Assembly: GCA_900553595.1 (NCBI GenBank)
Contig: USEC01000001.1
Coordinates: 1 to 64,000 of the forward strand
Reading direction: 5' to 3'
Length of the DNA: 64,000 bases
Source: an uncultured Prevotella sp.
GTDB lineage: Bacteria > Bacteroidota > Bacteroidia > Bacteroidales > Bacteroidaceae
The position numbers and the translations under genes were made by a program. How positions within the stretch are numbered: the stretch's first letter is position 1; each line of letters opens with the position of its first letter. A model generated the notes under the pieces. The model was given only the letters and a program-made list of their open reading frames with translations, did no database searches and had not been told where the DNA came from. This document shows positions 15,055 through 23,649 of the stretch, piece by piece.

Positions 15055-17745
15055 ATGAAAAAGAAGATCCACTATACCGGACTTACAGAAGCCCAAGTGA
15101 CGGAGAGCCGCAGCAAGCATGGCGCAAACATACTCACACCGCCTGAAAAGGAACCTCTCTGGCGGCAGTTTCTCGAAAAGTTCCGCGACCCGCTCATCGT
15201 AATCCTCCTCATAGCCGGCGCACTGTCGGTGCTCATAGCGTGCTACGAATACTACGGTCTGCACGAAGGCGCGAAGGTGTTCTTCGAGCCCGTGGGCATC
15301 TTCGTGGCGATAATTCTCGCCACCGGACTGGCGTTCCACTTCGAGCAGAAGGCCGACCGTGAGTTCACCGTGCTCAACCGTGTGAACGACGACGAGGCGG
15401 TGGAGGTGATACGCTCAGGCAACACCACGAAGGTGCCGCGCCGGGACATCGTCGTGGGCGACATCGTCATCATAAACACCGGCGACGAAGTGCCTGCCGA
15501 TGCCGTGCTGCTGGAGTCGGCACACCTGCACATCGACGAATCGACACTCACGGGCGAACCCATCTGCTACAAGACCACACGGCGTGAGGAGTTCGACGAC
15601 GCAGCCACCTACCCCACCGACCACCTCATGAAAGGCACCAAGGTGATGGAGGGACACGGCGTGGCGCAGGTGACTGCCGTGGGCGACCGCACGGAGCAGG
15701 GCAAGGTGTTCAAGGCGGCGCAGATAGACGACAGCGTGAAGACACCGCTCAACGAACAGCTCGCACGCCTCGGACGCAAGATCACCATAATGAGCTACAC
15801 CGTGGCCTCACTCATCGTCGTGGGCAGGATGGTGATGTACTTCGTGGAGAATGGCGACGACATCTTCGACGGCATGGAGCACATAACGGCCTTCGTGGCT
15901 TACCTCTTGCAGACATTCATGATAGCCGTCACGCTCATCGTCGTGTCGGTGCCGGAGGGATTGCCCATGGCAGTGACGCTGAGTCTGGCATACAGCATGC
16001 GCCGTATGCTCAAGACCAACAACCTCGTGCGCCGCATGCACGCCTGTGAGACGATGGGAGCCGCCACCGTAATCTGCACCGACAAGACGGGAACACTCAC
16101 GCAGAACCTCATGTCGGTGGAGGAGATGGTGACCTTCGGCGCCACCGACGACGCCGTACTCAAGGAGAGCATCGCCGTGAACTCCACGGCATCGCTCGAC
16201 TTCTCGACACCCTCCCACCCCACAGTACTCGGCAATCCCACGGAAGGCGCACTGCTGCTCTGGCTCAACGCCGGCGGCACCGATTACCGGCCCTTGCGCG
16301 AGGGCGTGGAGACACTGAGTGAAGTGCCCTTCTCCACCGAACGCAAGTACATGGCGACACTCGTGCGGTCGGCAGCGGCAGGAGGTCGGAAGATGCTCTA
16401 TGTGAAGGGTGCGCCGGAGATACTTCTCGACCTCTGCAACGCCGAAGGCTTTTCGCGCGACGAGGTAATGCAGCGCCTTGCAGGGTTCCAGAACCGCGCC
16501 ATGCGCACACTTGCCTTCGCCTGCCAGACCGTAGAGGAGGGCGAAGAGGTGATAGCCGCCGACCGAATAACCCCTACCCGACTCCGCCTCATGGCCATCG
16601 CAGCCATCGCCGACCCCGTGCGCGGGGATGTGCCGGCAGCCGTGCGCGAGTGCATGGACGCAGGAATAAAGGTGAAGATAGTGACGGGCGACACATCAGG
16701 GACGGCGCGTGAGATAGCACGCCAGATAGGACTCTGGGACGACGCGCACGACACCGACACCAACATGATAACCGGACCCGAACTCGCGGCACTCAGCGAC
16801 GACGAACTGCGCAGCCGCATCGGTGACATAAAGATAATATCACGCGCACGACCGATGGACAAGAAACGACTCGTGGAGACGCTTCAGGCCAAAGGCGAGG
16901 TGGTGGCAGTGACGGGCGACGGCACCAACGACGCACCAGCACTGCGTGCCGCACACGTGGGACTCTCCATGGGCGACGGCACGAGTGTGGCAAAGGAAGC
17001 ATCGGACATCACCATCATCGACAATTCGTTCACAAGCATCTGCAAGGCAGTGATGTGGGGACGCTCGCTCTTCCGCAACATACAACGCTTCCTGCTCTTC
17101 CAGCTCACCGTGAACGTGACGGCGTGCCTGCTTGTGCTCTCCGGCGCGTTCATGGGCACCGACTCGCCACTCACCGTGACACAGATGCTCTGGATAAACC
17201 TCATCATGGACACCTTCGCCGCCACGGCACTCGCCTCGTTGCCGCCATCGGAGAGCGTCATGCGCGACCGTCCGCGCAAGCGCACGGCATTCATCATAAC
17301 ACGCAGCATGGCGAAGGAGATAATAGGCGTGGGAACAGTGTTCTACCTCATACTCGTGGCACTGCTCTACATCTTCAAGCACGCCGACATAACGCAGCTC
17401 ACCGACCTGCTCAGCATGCAACGCTGCGCCGCACACCACCTCACACCCTACGAACTGACACTGCTCTTCACCATCTTCGTGATGACGCACTTCTTCTATC
17501 TGTTCAACGCACGCGCCTACGCCACACACCGGAGCGCACTGCACTTCCGTGGCTGCAAAGGTCTGCTCACCGTCGCACTCATAATATTCGTGGGGCAGGT
17601 GGCTATGGTGGAACTGCCCGGAATACAGCAGTTCTTCAACGTGACAAGCCTTAAACCCCTCGACTGGCTCATCATCATCGCCGCCTCGTCGCTGGTGCTC
17701 TGGGTGAGAGAAGGATGGAGAGCTGTTTGGGGAGTTAGGAATTGA
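15055..17745 (+). CDS. Calcium-translocating P-type ATPase (P2B/PMCA-like)
   Basis: 896 aa P-type ATPase. The N-terminal cation ATPase domain (TGLTEAQVTESRSKHGANIL) leads into TM pairs. The actuator domain carries TGEP (LTGEPICYK), and M4 has the ion-binding PEGLPMAVTLSLAYS. The phosphorylation motif is DKTGTLT with Asp343. The hinge motif GDGTNDAPALRAAHVGLSMG follows, then six C-terminal TM segments with NLIMDTFAATALA. It exports Ca2+ (possibly Mn2+) from the cytoplasm with ATP. Single-gene unit just right of the DnaA-box cluster; a TATTTTTG at 14943 could be part of its promoter. The metal is inferred from family motifs. Confidence 0.92.
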   Translation: MKKKIHYTGLTEAQVTESRSKHGANILTPPEKEPLWRQFLEKFRDPLIVILLIAGALSVLIACYEYYGLHEGAKVFFEPVGIFVAIILATGLAFHFEQKADREFTVLNRVNDDEAVEVIRSGNTTKVPRRDIVVGDIVIINTGDEVPADAVLLESAHLHIDESTLTGEPICYKTTRREEFDDAATYPTDHLMKGTKVMEGHGVAQVTAVGDRTEQGKVFKAAQIDDSVKTPLNEQLARLGRKITIMSYTVASLIVVGRMVMYFVENGDDIFDGMEHITAFVAYLLQTFMIAVTLIVVSVPEGLPMAVTLSLAYSMRRMLKTNNLVRRMHACETMGAATVICTDKTGTLTQNLMSVEEMVTFGATDDAVLKESIAVNSTASLDFSTPSHPTVLGNPTEGALLLWLNAGGTDYRPLREGVETLSEVPFSTERKYMATLVRSAAAGGRKMLYVKGAPEILLDLCNAEGFSRDEVMQRLAGFQNRAMRTLAFACQTVEEGEEVIAADRITPTRLRLMAIAAIADPVRGDVPAAVRECMDAGIKVKIVTGDTSGTAREIARQIGLWDDAHDTDTNMITGPELAALSDDELRSRIGDIKIISRARPMDKKRLVETLQAKGEVVAVTGDGTNDAPALRAAHVGLSMGDGTSVAKEASDITIIDNSFTSICKAVMWGRSLFRNIQRFLLFQLTVNVTACLLVLSGAFMGTDSPLTVTQMLWINLIMDTFAATALASLPPSESVMRDRPRKRTAFIITRSMAKEIIGVGTVFYLILVALLYIFKHADITQLTDLLSMQRCAAHHLTPYELTLLFTIFVMTHFFYLFNARAYATHRSALHFRGCKGLLTVALIIFVGQVAMVELPGIQQFFNVTSLKPLDWLIIIAASSLVLWVREGWRAVWGVRN

Positions 17746-17905
17746 GAATTAGGAGTTAGAAATTAGATTAGAAATTAGGAGTTAGAAATTAGAAATTAGG
17801 AGGTCGAGCGTCCCGCTCGACAACACCATCCAAACAATTCCTAATTCCTAACTCCTAATTAGCATACTTGCTTTGTGTTGTCGAGCGGGACGCTCGACCT
17901 CCTAT
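17735..17905. repeat. Family A nested palindrome, copy 2, with heptamer array
   Basis: 29-nt arms 17798-17826 and 17875-17903 are perfect reverse complements with a 48-nt centre. Inner hairpin loops are TCC and GGA, not TCT and AGA as in copy 1. TTAGAAA/TTAGGAG heptamers (17735-17797) precede it. It follows the ATPase stop. Confidence 0.85.
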
Positions 17906-18198
17906 GATTAGCAAAGCATACGGCTTTAACTTCTCTAACTCCTTTAACTTCTTTAAATTCTAAAAAAAAACTTCTTTCAAAAAGATAAGAACAGCAACTT
18001 GTGACTGTTGTTACAATGTTTGTATGCTGACACAACAGGCGGCTATCGGCATGTTTTGAGACAAAAAGAAAGGAGAGTGCTATAATGACCTATTGGATTC
18101 AACTTCCGAAAACTCCTTTCATTTTATCATTTATTTCTTGTTCAAAAAAATAAAATGAGAGGGAAAACAAATCTTTTGTAAAAAATGTGCTATAAATA

Positions 18199-18230
18199 TT
18201 TGGAGGTAAAAATTAAATAATATATCTTTG
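18199..18230 (+). promoter_or_regulatory. Strong promoter of a non-coding RNA
   Basis: TTTG (18199-18202), 20-bp spacer, TATCTTTG (18223-18230). No ORF follows on this strand before the terminator at 18485. Confidence 0.75.
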
Positions 18231-18236
18231 CAAATG

Positions 18237-18518
18237 TAAAGACCTAAAATAAGAGCAAGAGGCTCTGAAACCTTAACTTAATAATTAAAAGACCAATAAC
18301 AATTGAAGAGCTACTTTTTCATTTTGACTGCCTGCGAGGCAAATCAATAAACTTTAATGTGTGAATATAAGTCTTTAATAAGATTGTCATTGGTACTATC
18401 CTTACAAAAACTGAGAGGTAAAAAAGGATATGTGGACAGGACCAATAACGCGAATAGCGATTTCTATTTTTATTTAAGCGAGGCCTCGCTCCCTGTGTAG
18501 GGCGCGAGTTTTTTTTTT
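18237..18518 (+). ncRNA. Stand-alone structured non-coding RNA, possible 6S RNA
   Basis: About 280 nt bounded by a consensus promoter and an intrinsic terminator, with no usable ORF. Near the 5' end is AGAGC-AAGAG-GCTCT. A middle hairpin is TGCCT-GCG-AGGCA. A long arm pairs GTCATTGGT and CTATCCTTAC with GTAAAAAAGGATA and ACCAATAAC. The element GACCAATAAC occurs twice (18291 and 18439) and either copy can pair with the same GTCATTGGT, so two folds are possible. It lacks RNase P, tmRNA and SRP signature sequences. Size, isolation and promoter resemble Bacteroidales 6S-type RNA, but identity is inferred; a covariance-model search would decide. Confidence 0.65.
18485..18518 (+). terminator. Intrinsic terminator of the ncRNA
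   Basis: Stem CTCGC-T-CCCT, loop GTGT, AGGG-C-GCGAG (18485-18508), followed by ten T residues. Confidence 0.85.
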
Positions 18519-18832
18519 AAAGAAGTTAGAGAAGTTAAAGGAGTTAGAGAAGTTAAAGGAGTTAGAGAAGTTAAAGAAGTTAGAGCCAAATGCTTTGCTA
18601 ATTATAAATATAGGTAACTGTAGGAGGTCGAGCGTCCCGCTCGACAACATCATCCAAAGAATTCCTAACTCCTAATTCCTAATTGGCAGACTTGCTTTGT
18701 GTTGTCGAGCGGGACGCTCGACCTCCTATTATTAGCAAAGCATTTGGCTTTAACTTCTAATGAGCGCAGCGAGTGATAACTTCTTTAACTTCTTACTTCT
18801 TAAAAGAACTTCTTACTTCTAAAAAAACCTTC
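18519..18832. repeat. Composite nested repeat: family F, AGCATTTGGCT module and family A copy 3
   Basis: From outside to inside: GAAGTTAGAG/GAAGTTAAAG nonamers (18521-18586) against AACTTCTTTAACTTC (18778 on). Then AGCCAAATGCTTTGCTAAT (about 18585) against ATTAGCAAAGCATTTGGCT (about 18730). Then the family A arms 18622-18650 and 18699-18727. The 3' part runs up to the stop of the next minus-strand gene and adds a CGCAGCGAGTG module. No coding seen. Confidence 0.8.
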
Positions 18833-19483
18833 TTACTTCTTAAAATACTCCATCAGCCTCACCACGCTGTTTGCAAGCCGGTCGGGTTCTTCGGTGCGGA
18901 AGCGTTGCCAGACGGTGCGGCAGGCTTCGCTTAGCGGACTGTCGGGTGCGGCGGCACGATGGAGGATGGGGTCGAAGGCCTGATAGATGCAGAGCACTTC
19001 CACTACCTTTTGAGGCTTTATGCCGAGCAGACTGGCACACTCCCCTACTTCGGGCGTCTCGCAGACCATTGTTATGGGAGTGAGGCGGAAGTAAAGGTCG
19101 AGGATGATGATGAGCATCACACGGGTGACTTTCGTGTCGTCGGCAATCGGACGGAAGTCGTCGGCGAAGTCGTCGTCGATGCTTACGCCGTCGTAGAATG
19201 TGCTCTCTGCGCCGAAACCGCTCATCTGTCGGAGGCGGCGCACATCGCGGTTCAGACGGCTTGTATTGCCGGCGTAGGTGTCCCAGAGGCGTTGCAGGAA
19301 TGGTGTGGCGTGCTCGCGTAGAAGGTGCATCTGTGCGAATATGAACTTGGGAGGTATGTGCAGGCGTATGCCCAAATCGACGACGGGACGCGAGTAGAGG
19401 GGCTTTATGCCGGTGGGCTTGGACATGTAGAGTTGCATGATGAGCGGCCAGTAATCGTCTGACCAGAGGGGATGGGTTGGCAT
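18833..19483 (-). CDS. Conserved Bacteroidales protein of unknown function
   Basis: 216 aa, soluble, no signal peptide or TM segment. Starts MPTHPLWSDDYWPLIMQLY and is rich in helical sequence; middle part RDVRRLRQMSGFG followed by an acidic stretch (DGVSIDDDFADDF). The sequence TPEVGECASLLGIKPQKVVEVLCIYQ looks like a helical binding segment. I do not recognise a named domain. It is last in the minus-strand run with the GT2 and GT-C genes; a 160-bp gap with family D repeats separates it from the GT2 gene, so co-transcription is uncertain. Confidence 0.75.
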   Translation of the reverse strand: MPTHPLWSDDYWPLIMQLYMSKPTGIKPLYSRPVVDLGIRLHIPPKFIFAQMHLLREHATPFLQRLWDTYAGNTSRLNRDVRRLRQMSGFGAESTFYDGVSIDDDFADDFRPIADDTKVTRVMLIIILDLYFRLTPITMVCETPEVGECASLLGIKPQKVVEVLCIYQAFDPILHRAAAPDSPLSEACRTVWQRFRTEEPDRLANSVVRLMEYFKK

Positions 19484-19489
19484 GGGGAT

Positions 19490-19645
19490 GGGATTTAGAG
19501 GGTTGGTGATGATTTCTTTTGTGGGGGGATGAGGCTGACTAAGCCTTTCTAAGCCTGACTGGCCCTTTCTAAGCCTTTGGGGAATGACTGGACTCTAAGC
19601 CTTTCTGGGGGATGGCTAAGCCTTTCTGGGGCTTATTGGGGCTGG
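19490..19645. repeat. Family D decamer array
   Basis: AAGCCTTTCT, AAGCCTGACT, GGCCCTTTCT, AAGCCTTTGG units between the unknown gene start and the GT2 stop. Confidence 0.75.
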
Positions 19646-19647
19646 GC

Positions 19648-20580
19648 TTATTGTGCTTCGCGCTCTTCTTCCACCAGATATACGGGTCTGTGTTTTGTCT
19701 CATGGAAGACGCGGCCGAGGTATTCGCCGAGGATTCCGAGGGAGAGGAGTTGTAGGCCGCCGAGGAAGAGTATCACGATGATGAGTGTGGGATAGCCCTG
19801 CACGGGGTCGCCCACGACGAGTGTCTTCACGAGTACATAGAGCATGTAGAGCAATGCCACTGCCGAGACGATGATGCCCATTACCGTGCTTATGCGCAGC
19901 GGGGCTGTGGTGTAGGAGGTGATGCCTTCGATGGCGAGGTCGAGCAGACGCATGTAGCTGAACGACGAGCGTCCTGCCGTGCGCCCCTGCTGACTGAATT
20001 CTATGCTTTTCTTGCGGAAACCTATCCAGCAGTAGAGTCCCTTGGTGTAGCGTTGTGTCTCGCGCAGCATACGCATGGAGTGTATGCACTTGGCGTCGAG
20101 GAGGCGGAAGTCGCCCACATCGGGCAGCACGTCGATGCGTGCCATGCGTTGCAGCAGACGGTAATATGCCATCGACAGACGGCGGCGCAGCCACGGTTCC
20201 TTGCCTCTTGTGGCGCGTTTGGCATACACGTCGTCGTAGCCCTGCTCCCATATCTCCACCATTTCGGGGATGAGCGTTGGCGGATGCTGCAGGTCGGCGT
20301 CCATGATTACGGCGCAGTCGGTGTCGGCACGGTCGAAGCCGGCGAGCATGGCGTTCTCCTTTCCGAAGTTGCGCGACAGACTCACATAGCCGAATCGTGT
20401 GTCGTTGTCGGCGGCACGGCGCAGTTCATGCAGCGTGCCGTCGGTGCTTCCGTCGTCGATGAGAATCACCTTCCAGATGTATTGCGTGTTGTCGTCGAAC
20501 ATCTTGCGCAGTTCGCGGCATAGTCTTTCTATGTTGTCCTGCTCGTTGTAGCAGGGGATTATAATGCTGATGGAGTTCAT
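19648..20580 (-). CDS. GT2 polyprenyl-phosphate glycosyltransferase (GtrB/ArnC/DPM1-like)
   Basis: 310 aa from the ATG at 20580 (MNSISIIIPCYNEQDNIE); an ATG 30 nt further upstream is in repeat DNA. GT-A fold with the metal-binding DADLQHPP motif, YVSLSRNFGKENAMLAGFDRA, and QQGRTAGRSSFSYM. Two C-terminal TM helices (about 225-250 and 265-290) anchor it in the inner membrane. Such enzymes attach a sugar from an NDP donor to undecaprenyl phosphate, giving the donor for periplasmic GT-C transferases. Two GT-C-like multi-TM proteins lie directly upstream, a Gtr-type arrangement. The sugar is unknown. Confidence 0.9.
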   Translation of the reverse strand: MNSISIIIPCYNEQDNIERLCRELRKMFDDNTQYIWKVILIDDGSTDGTLHELRRAADNDTRFGYVSLSRNFGKENAMLAGFDRADTDCAVIMDADLQHPPTLIPEMVEIWEQGYDDVYAKRATRGKEPWLRRRLSMAYYRLLQRMARIDVLPDVGDFRLLDAKCIHSMRMLRETQRYTKGLYCWIGFRKKSIEFSQQGRTAGRSSFSYMRLLDLAIEGITSYTTAPLRISTVMGIIVSAVALLYMLYVLVKTLVVGDPVQGYPTLIIVILFLGGLQLLSLGILGEYLGRVFHETKHRPVYLVEEEREAQ

Positions 20581-20661
20581 TTTTTCTTTAGAAGTTAGAG
20601 AATTTATCACTCGCTTCGTTCGTTAGAAGTTAAAGAAGTTAAAGCCAAATGTTCTTTAGAA

Positions 20662-20793
20662 GTTAGAGAATTTGTCACTTTTAATTATCGTTTCTTATTT
20701 GTACTGCATTTGTCTTTAACTTCTATAGTTAGAGAATTTGTCACTTTTAATTATCTTTTCTCATTTGTACTGCATTTGTCTTTAACTTCTCTA
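20662..20793. repeat. 66-bp tandem duplication of a gene 3' end
   Basis: Copies 20662-20727 and 20728-20793 differ at about three of 66 positions. The right copy contains the last codons and stop of the 506-aa membrane protein; the left copy is a decayed duplicate of that end, carrying AVQIRNDN instead of AVQMRKDN. Both end in family F units. Confidence 0.8.
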
Positions 20794-22267
20794 ACTTCTT
20801 TAACTTCTTTAAATCCTTCTCAATAACCTTCACTTTCCACTTATCCACCACCCATGCATACCGGTATCCGCCGTTGTTCACGGCTTCCTGTGCGAGTCGG
20901 ATGGCTTTGTCGTATTCGCCGGGTTCCACATATTCCTCATGTATGCGCATGGGCCAGCGGTTGTTGTTGAGCCAGAGCACGGCCTGACCGTTGCTGAACG
21001 CATCGACGGGCAGGACATGGAACGACGAGTATTTGCGCTCCGTGTCCTTGACGCTCACGCAGAACACCTCGTCGTAGGGTTGCCGTTCGCGGCATTCGTC
21101 GTTCACCATACTTGCCATCATGATGCCGTCCTGCGATGTCTGCTGTGCTTCATTTATGTGGTGGAAGTCCACTGTTATGGCGGCGAGGATGTAGCACACG
21201 ACGGCTTTTCGCAACCGGGAGTCGGCGGCTTCGCTTTTCTCCACGAGCATTGCCATGAGCATTGCGGCGAAGCAGAGGCCGGCGTAGGCGTTCATCATGC
21301 TCAGCGTTATGAGCAGATTGGGCGACAGCACGACACCGAACACCACTGCCAGCACCCATGTGCGGCGGTCGGTGAGAGCGGCTTTAATACTTGGCAGGAG
21401 TATGTAGAACATGGTGGCGGCGAAGCACAGGCTGAGAAACAGCGTGGCATACTCCCTTGCCTTGGCGCAGAGTATGCTCATCCAGTCGATGGGAACGAAA
21501 CTGTATCCCATGAGCATTGCCACCTCACGCAGCTTCTTCAGTGCCGAGAAGGTGGAGTATTCGGGGTTGGGTATGACGGTGTATGGCAGCGATACCCTCA
21601 CGGCGGCATAGACGATGGCTATGGCTACGCCGAATGCCAGACGCCGTGCCACGCTGCGTTGTGTGGCTTTCTCGGTGAGGAGTGCGAGCAGTGGCGGCAC
21701 CACTGCCCATGCTATGCCGTTGTCCTTGGCGAGTGCGGCGAACCAGACGAGCAGTGCCCAGAGCAGGTAGCGCACCTTGTGGCGCATGCTGACGAAGGCG
21801 AGCGATGCCGCCATGCCGAACATAAGACTCAGCGACTGGTTGATGGCGTCGCACGCAAACACCGTGGCAAGCATGCAGGGCGAGATGCAGAACACTGTTG
21901 TCGCCATGTTTACGGCGGCGTCGTTGCTGAACAGACGGCGTGCCAGGGCAAACACCATGAGTGTGCTCAGCAGATGGGCGGTGACGGTGATGATGTGGTT
22001 GTAGAGCGGGAATGCGTGTGCATCCTGCGCCACATAGCCCATGAGGGCGTCGATGGGACGCCAAACGCTGCCGTAGGGCAGGAAGAACTTGAACCAGTCG
22101 GGGTCGCGGTTGGGCGACGAAAGGGTGTACCAGTCGTCGTAGGTGGGCATCACATCGAGCGACTCGATGAAGAAGCACACGCACATAAGTATGCAGAAAG
22201 GCACTGCCCAGTAGCGTAGGAGCCACTTGATGACGGGTGATTGGGTTGTTGTTGCGTGTATTGGCAT
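20747..22267 (-). CDS. Multi-TM GT-C-like membrane protein
   Basis: 506 aa with roughly ten TM helices in residues 15-370, then a soluble C-terminal domain (about 375-490). The first periplasmic loop has MPTYDDWYTLSSPNRDPDW, an acidic D-D pair where GT-C transferases keep their catalytic Asp, so a lipid-linked sugar transferase is likely. No Pfam-level motif is certain. The last residues (LKKLKKLEKLK) are encoded by family F repeat DNA, so the native C-terminus was probably extended or replaced. It starts 48 bp after the ArnT-like gene and precedes the GT2 gene, which would supply polyprenyl-phosphate sugar. Confidence 0.8.
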   Translation of the reverse strand: MPIHATTTQSPVIKWLLRYWAVPFCILMCVCFFIESLDVMPTYDDWYTLSSPNRDPDWFKFFLPYGSVWRPIDALMGYVAQDAHAFPLYNHIITVTAHLLSTLMVFALARRLFSNDAAVNMATTVFCISPCMLATVFACDAINQSLSLMFGMAASLAFVSMRHKVRYLLWALLVWFAALAKDNGIAWAVVPPLLALLTEKATQRSVARRLAFGVAIAIVYAAVRVSLPYTVIPNPEYSTFSALKKLREVAMLMGYSFVPIDWMSILCAKAREYATLFLSLCFAATMFYILLPSIKAALTDRRTWVLAVVFGVVLSPNLLITLSMMNAYAGLCFAAMLMAMLVEKSEAADSRLRKAVVCYILAAITVDFHHINEAQQTSQDGIMMASMVNDECRERQPYDEVFCVSVKDTERKYSSFHVLPVDAFSNGQAVLWLNNNRWPMRIHEEYVEPGEYDKAIRLAQEAVNNGGYRYAWVVDKWKVKVIEKDLKKLKKLEKLKTNAVQMRKDN

Positions 22268-22315
22268 ATTGTGTGATTGGGTGAATTCTTGCTTTTCCGG
22301 ACTTTTCCGGGACTT

Positions 22316-23605
22316 TCAGAGCCTTTCCTTCTTCCATACGCCCAACGCTCCTGCGGCTGCGAGTATGGTGAGATAGGGCATGTACGGGGCTTTGAAGCGG
22401 GTCTCGCCCTGCACCATGAACACTGTGGCAAAGGTGACAAACACCACGGTGAAGGCAGTTAGGAAGAGTGCTTTCCATTGCTTTTGCCTTACCATTACCG
22501 TGCCTCCGAGTGCGGCGAGATGCAGAAGGAGGTAGTAGGCGAGGGTGCTGGTGAATGCCATGTGCTGTGCGAACGACATGTTGCGCCATTCGGAGAACAC
22601 CGAACGGTAGGGTACGGTGAGCGGTTCGGCGCCGTCGGGGCGTTGTTTCAGGTCTTTGGCTATGAATGCCGTTGCGTTGTCGTTGTCGTTGTTGAGCATG
22701 TACCAGAGCCGCCACGGTATTTTCTTCATGTACTCCCACTTGTGTGTCATGAGCCATGCCATGCACCGTTCGCGCCATATATCGCTGCATTCAAAGCAGT
22801 TGAGCTTGTCCATGTTCTCTATATAGCGCGGCGTTCCGCGCTTGAACAGGGGTTCGCCGAAGTGTGCATCGGGTGTAGCCCCGTCGTAGGCATCGTCGGC
22901 CATGTTGTACCAGAACGAGTCGCACTGGTAGATGAAGTAGCCCGTGCGGCTCCATGTCTCCGTGCCTATGATGCAGATGGTGACGGCGTAGCCTGCGGCG
23001 AGCAGCAGTGTGCGCCTTATCGCGTCGCGACGGAAGAAGATGAAGTAGTAGGCTGCGATGATGATGACGAAGAGAATGGCGATGGGTCGGAACCAGTTGG
23101 CTATGCATAGCAGCACACCCGCGCTGACTATGGTTGTTGCCGATTGCTTCTTTACAGCCAGATACACTGCTGCCGTGGTGAAGAACACCATAGGCAGTTC
23201 GCTGAGCAGCGTCGTGCTCTGTCCCCAGTTGTTGGGGTAGAGCATGTAGATTAGCATTGTCGCAAGAGCTGTTCTGTCGCCAATGATTGTCTGTGCGGTC
23301 TTCGCCGTGAACAGTGCTGTGGCTGCTTTCATGAAGCAGAACACCACGAGGAGCGGCGTTATGCTTCCTGTGAGTGCGAGCGACGCCTCTATGAGGTTTA
23401 TGCTTCCTATGTTCCAGAGGAAGGGTGTGCCTTCGATGGTGGCGGTGCATGGGTACGGTTCTCCCTCGGCGAGGCATTTCCGCGCTATTGCAATGTAGCC
23501 GTCGGTGTCGGGACCGGGCGTGTAACCGAAGACGGCGAGTATCATGAGCAGCCACGCAAGGTAGATGAGCGTGAGCAGGTACAGTCTTTTGTCGGTCTTT
23601 TCCAT
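22316..23605 (-). CDS. ArnT/PMT-like GT-C glycosyltransferase
   Basis: 429 aa with about eleven TM helices. The first periplasmic loop GYTPGPDTDGYIAIARKCLAEG carries the acidic motif of ArnT/PMT family transferases, which move a sugar from undecaprenyl phosphate to lipid A, LPS or protein. A periplasmic domain with several Trp/Cys residues lies at about 230-310. It begins 44 bp after the porZ-like gene and is followed by the second GT-C protein and the GT2 gene. Acceptor unknown; proximity to PorZ makes a T9SS-anchoring LPS (A-LPS) role worth testing. Confidence 0.8.
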   Translation of the reverse strand: MEKTDKRLYLLTLIYLAWLLMILAVFGYTPGPDTDGYIAIARKCLAEGEPYPCTATIEGTPFLWNIGSINLIEASLALTGSITPLLVVFCFMKAATALFTAKTAQTIIGDRTALATMLIYMLYPNNWGQSTTLLSELPMVFFTTAAVYLAVKKQSATTIVSAGVLLCIANWFRPIAILFVIIIAAYYFIFFRRDAIRRTLLLAAGYAVTICIIGTETWSRTGYFIYQCDSFWYNMADDAYDGATPDAHFGEPLFKRGTPRYIENMDKLNCFECSDIWRERCMAWLMTHKWEYMKKIPWRLWYMLNNDNDNATAFIAKDLKQRPDGAEPLTVPYRSVFSEWRNMSFAQHMAFTSTLAYYLLLHLAALGGTVMVRQKQWKALFLTAFTVVFVTFATVFMVQGETRFKAPYMPYLTILAAAGALGVWKKERL

Positions 23606-23649
23606 GCGTTGTTGTTATGTTTTCGTGAAGCAGGTTCTGTCTGTTGCCG

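Noticed and set aside
1565..17903. Family A arms as insertion-sequence terminal repeats
   Set aside because: The 48-55 bp between arms cannot hold a transposase, no target duplications are seen, and arms themselves are hairpins; kept as palindromic repeats instead.
18237..18518. tmRNA, RNase P RNA or SRP RNA
   Set aside because: None of the conserved signature sequences of these RNAs could be found; length of about 280 nt also fits tmRNA poorly.
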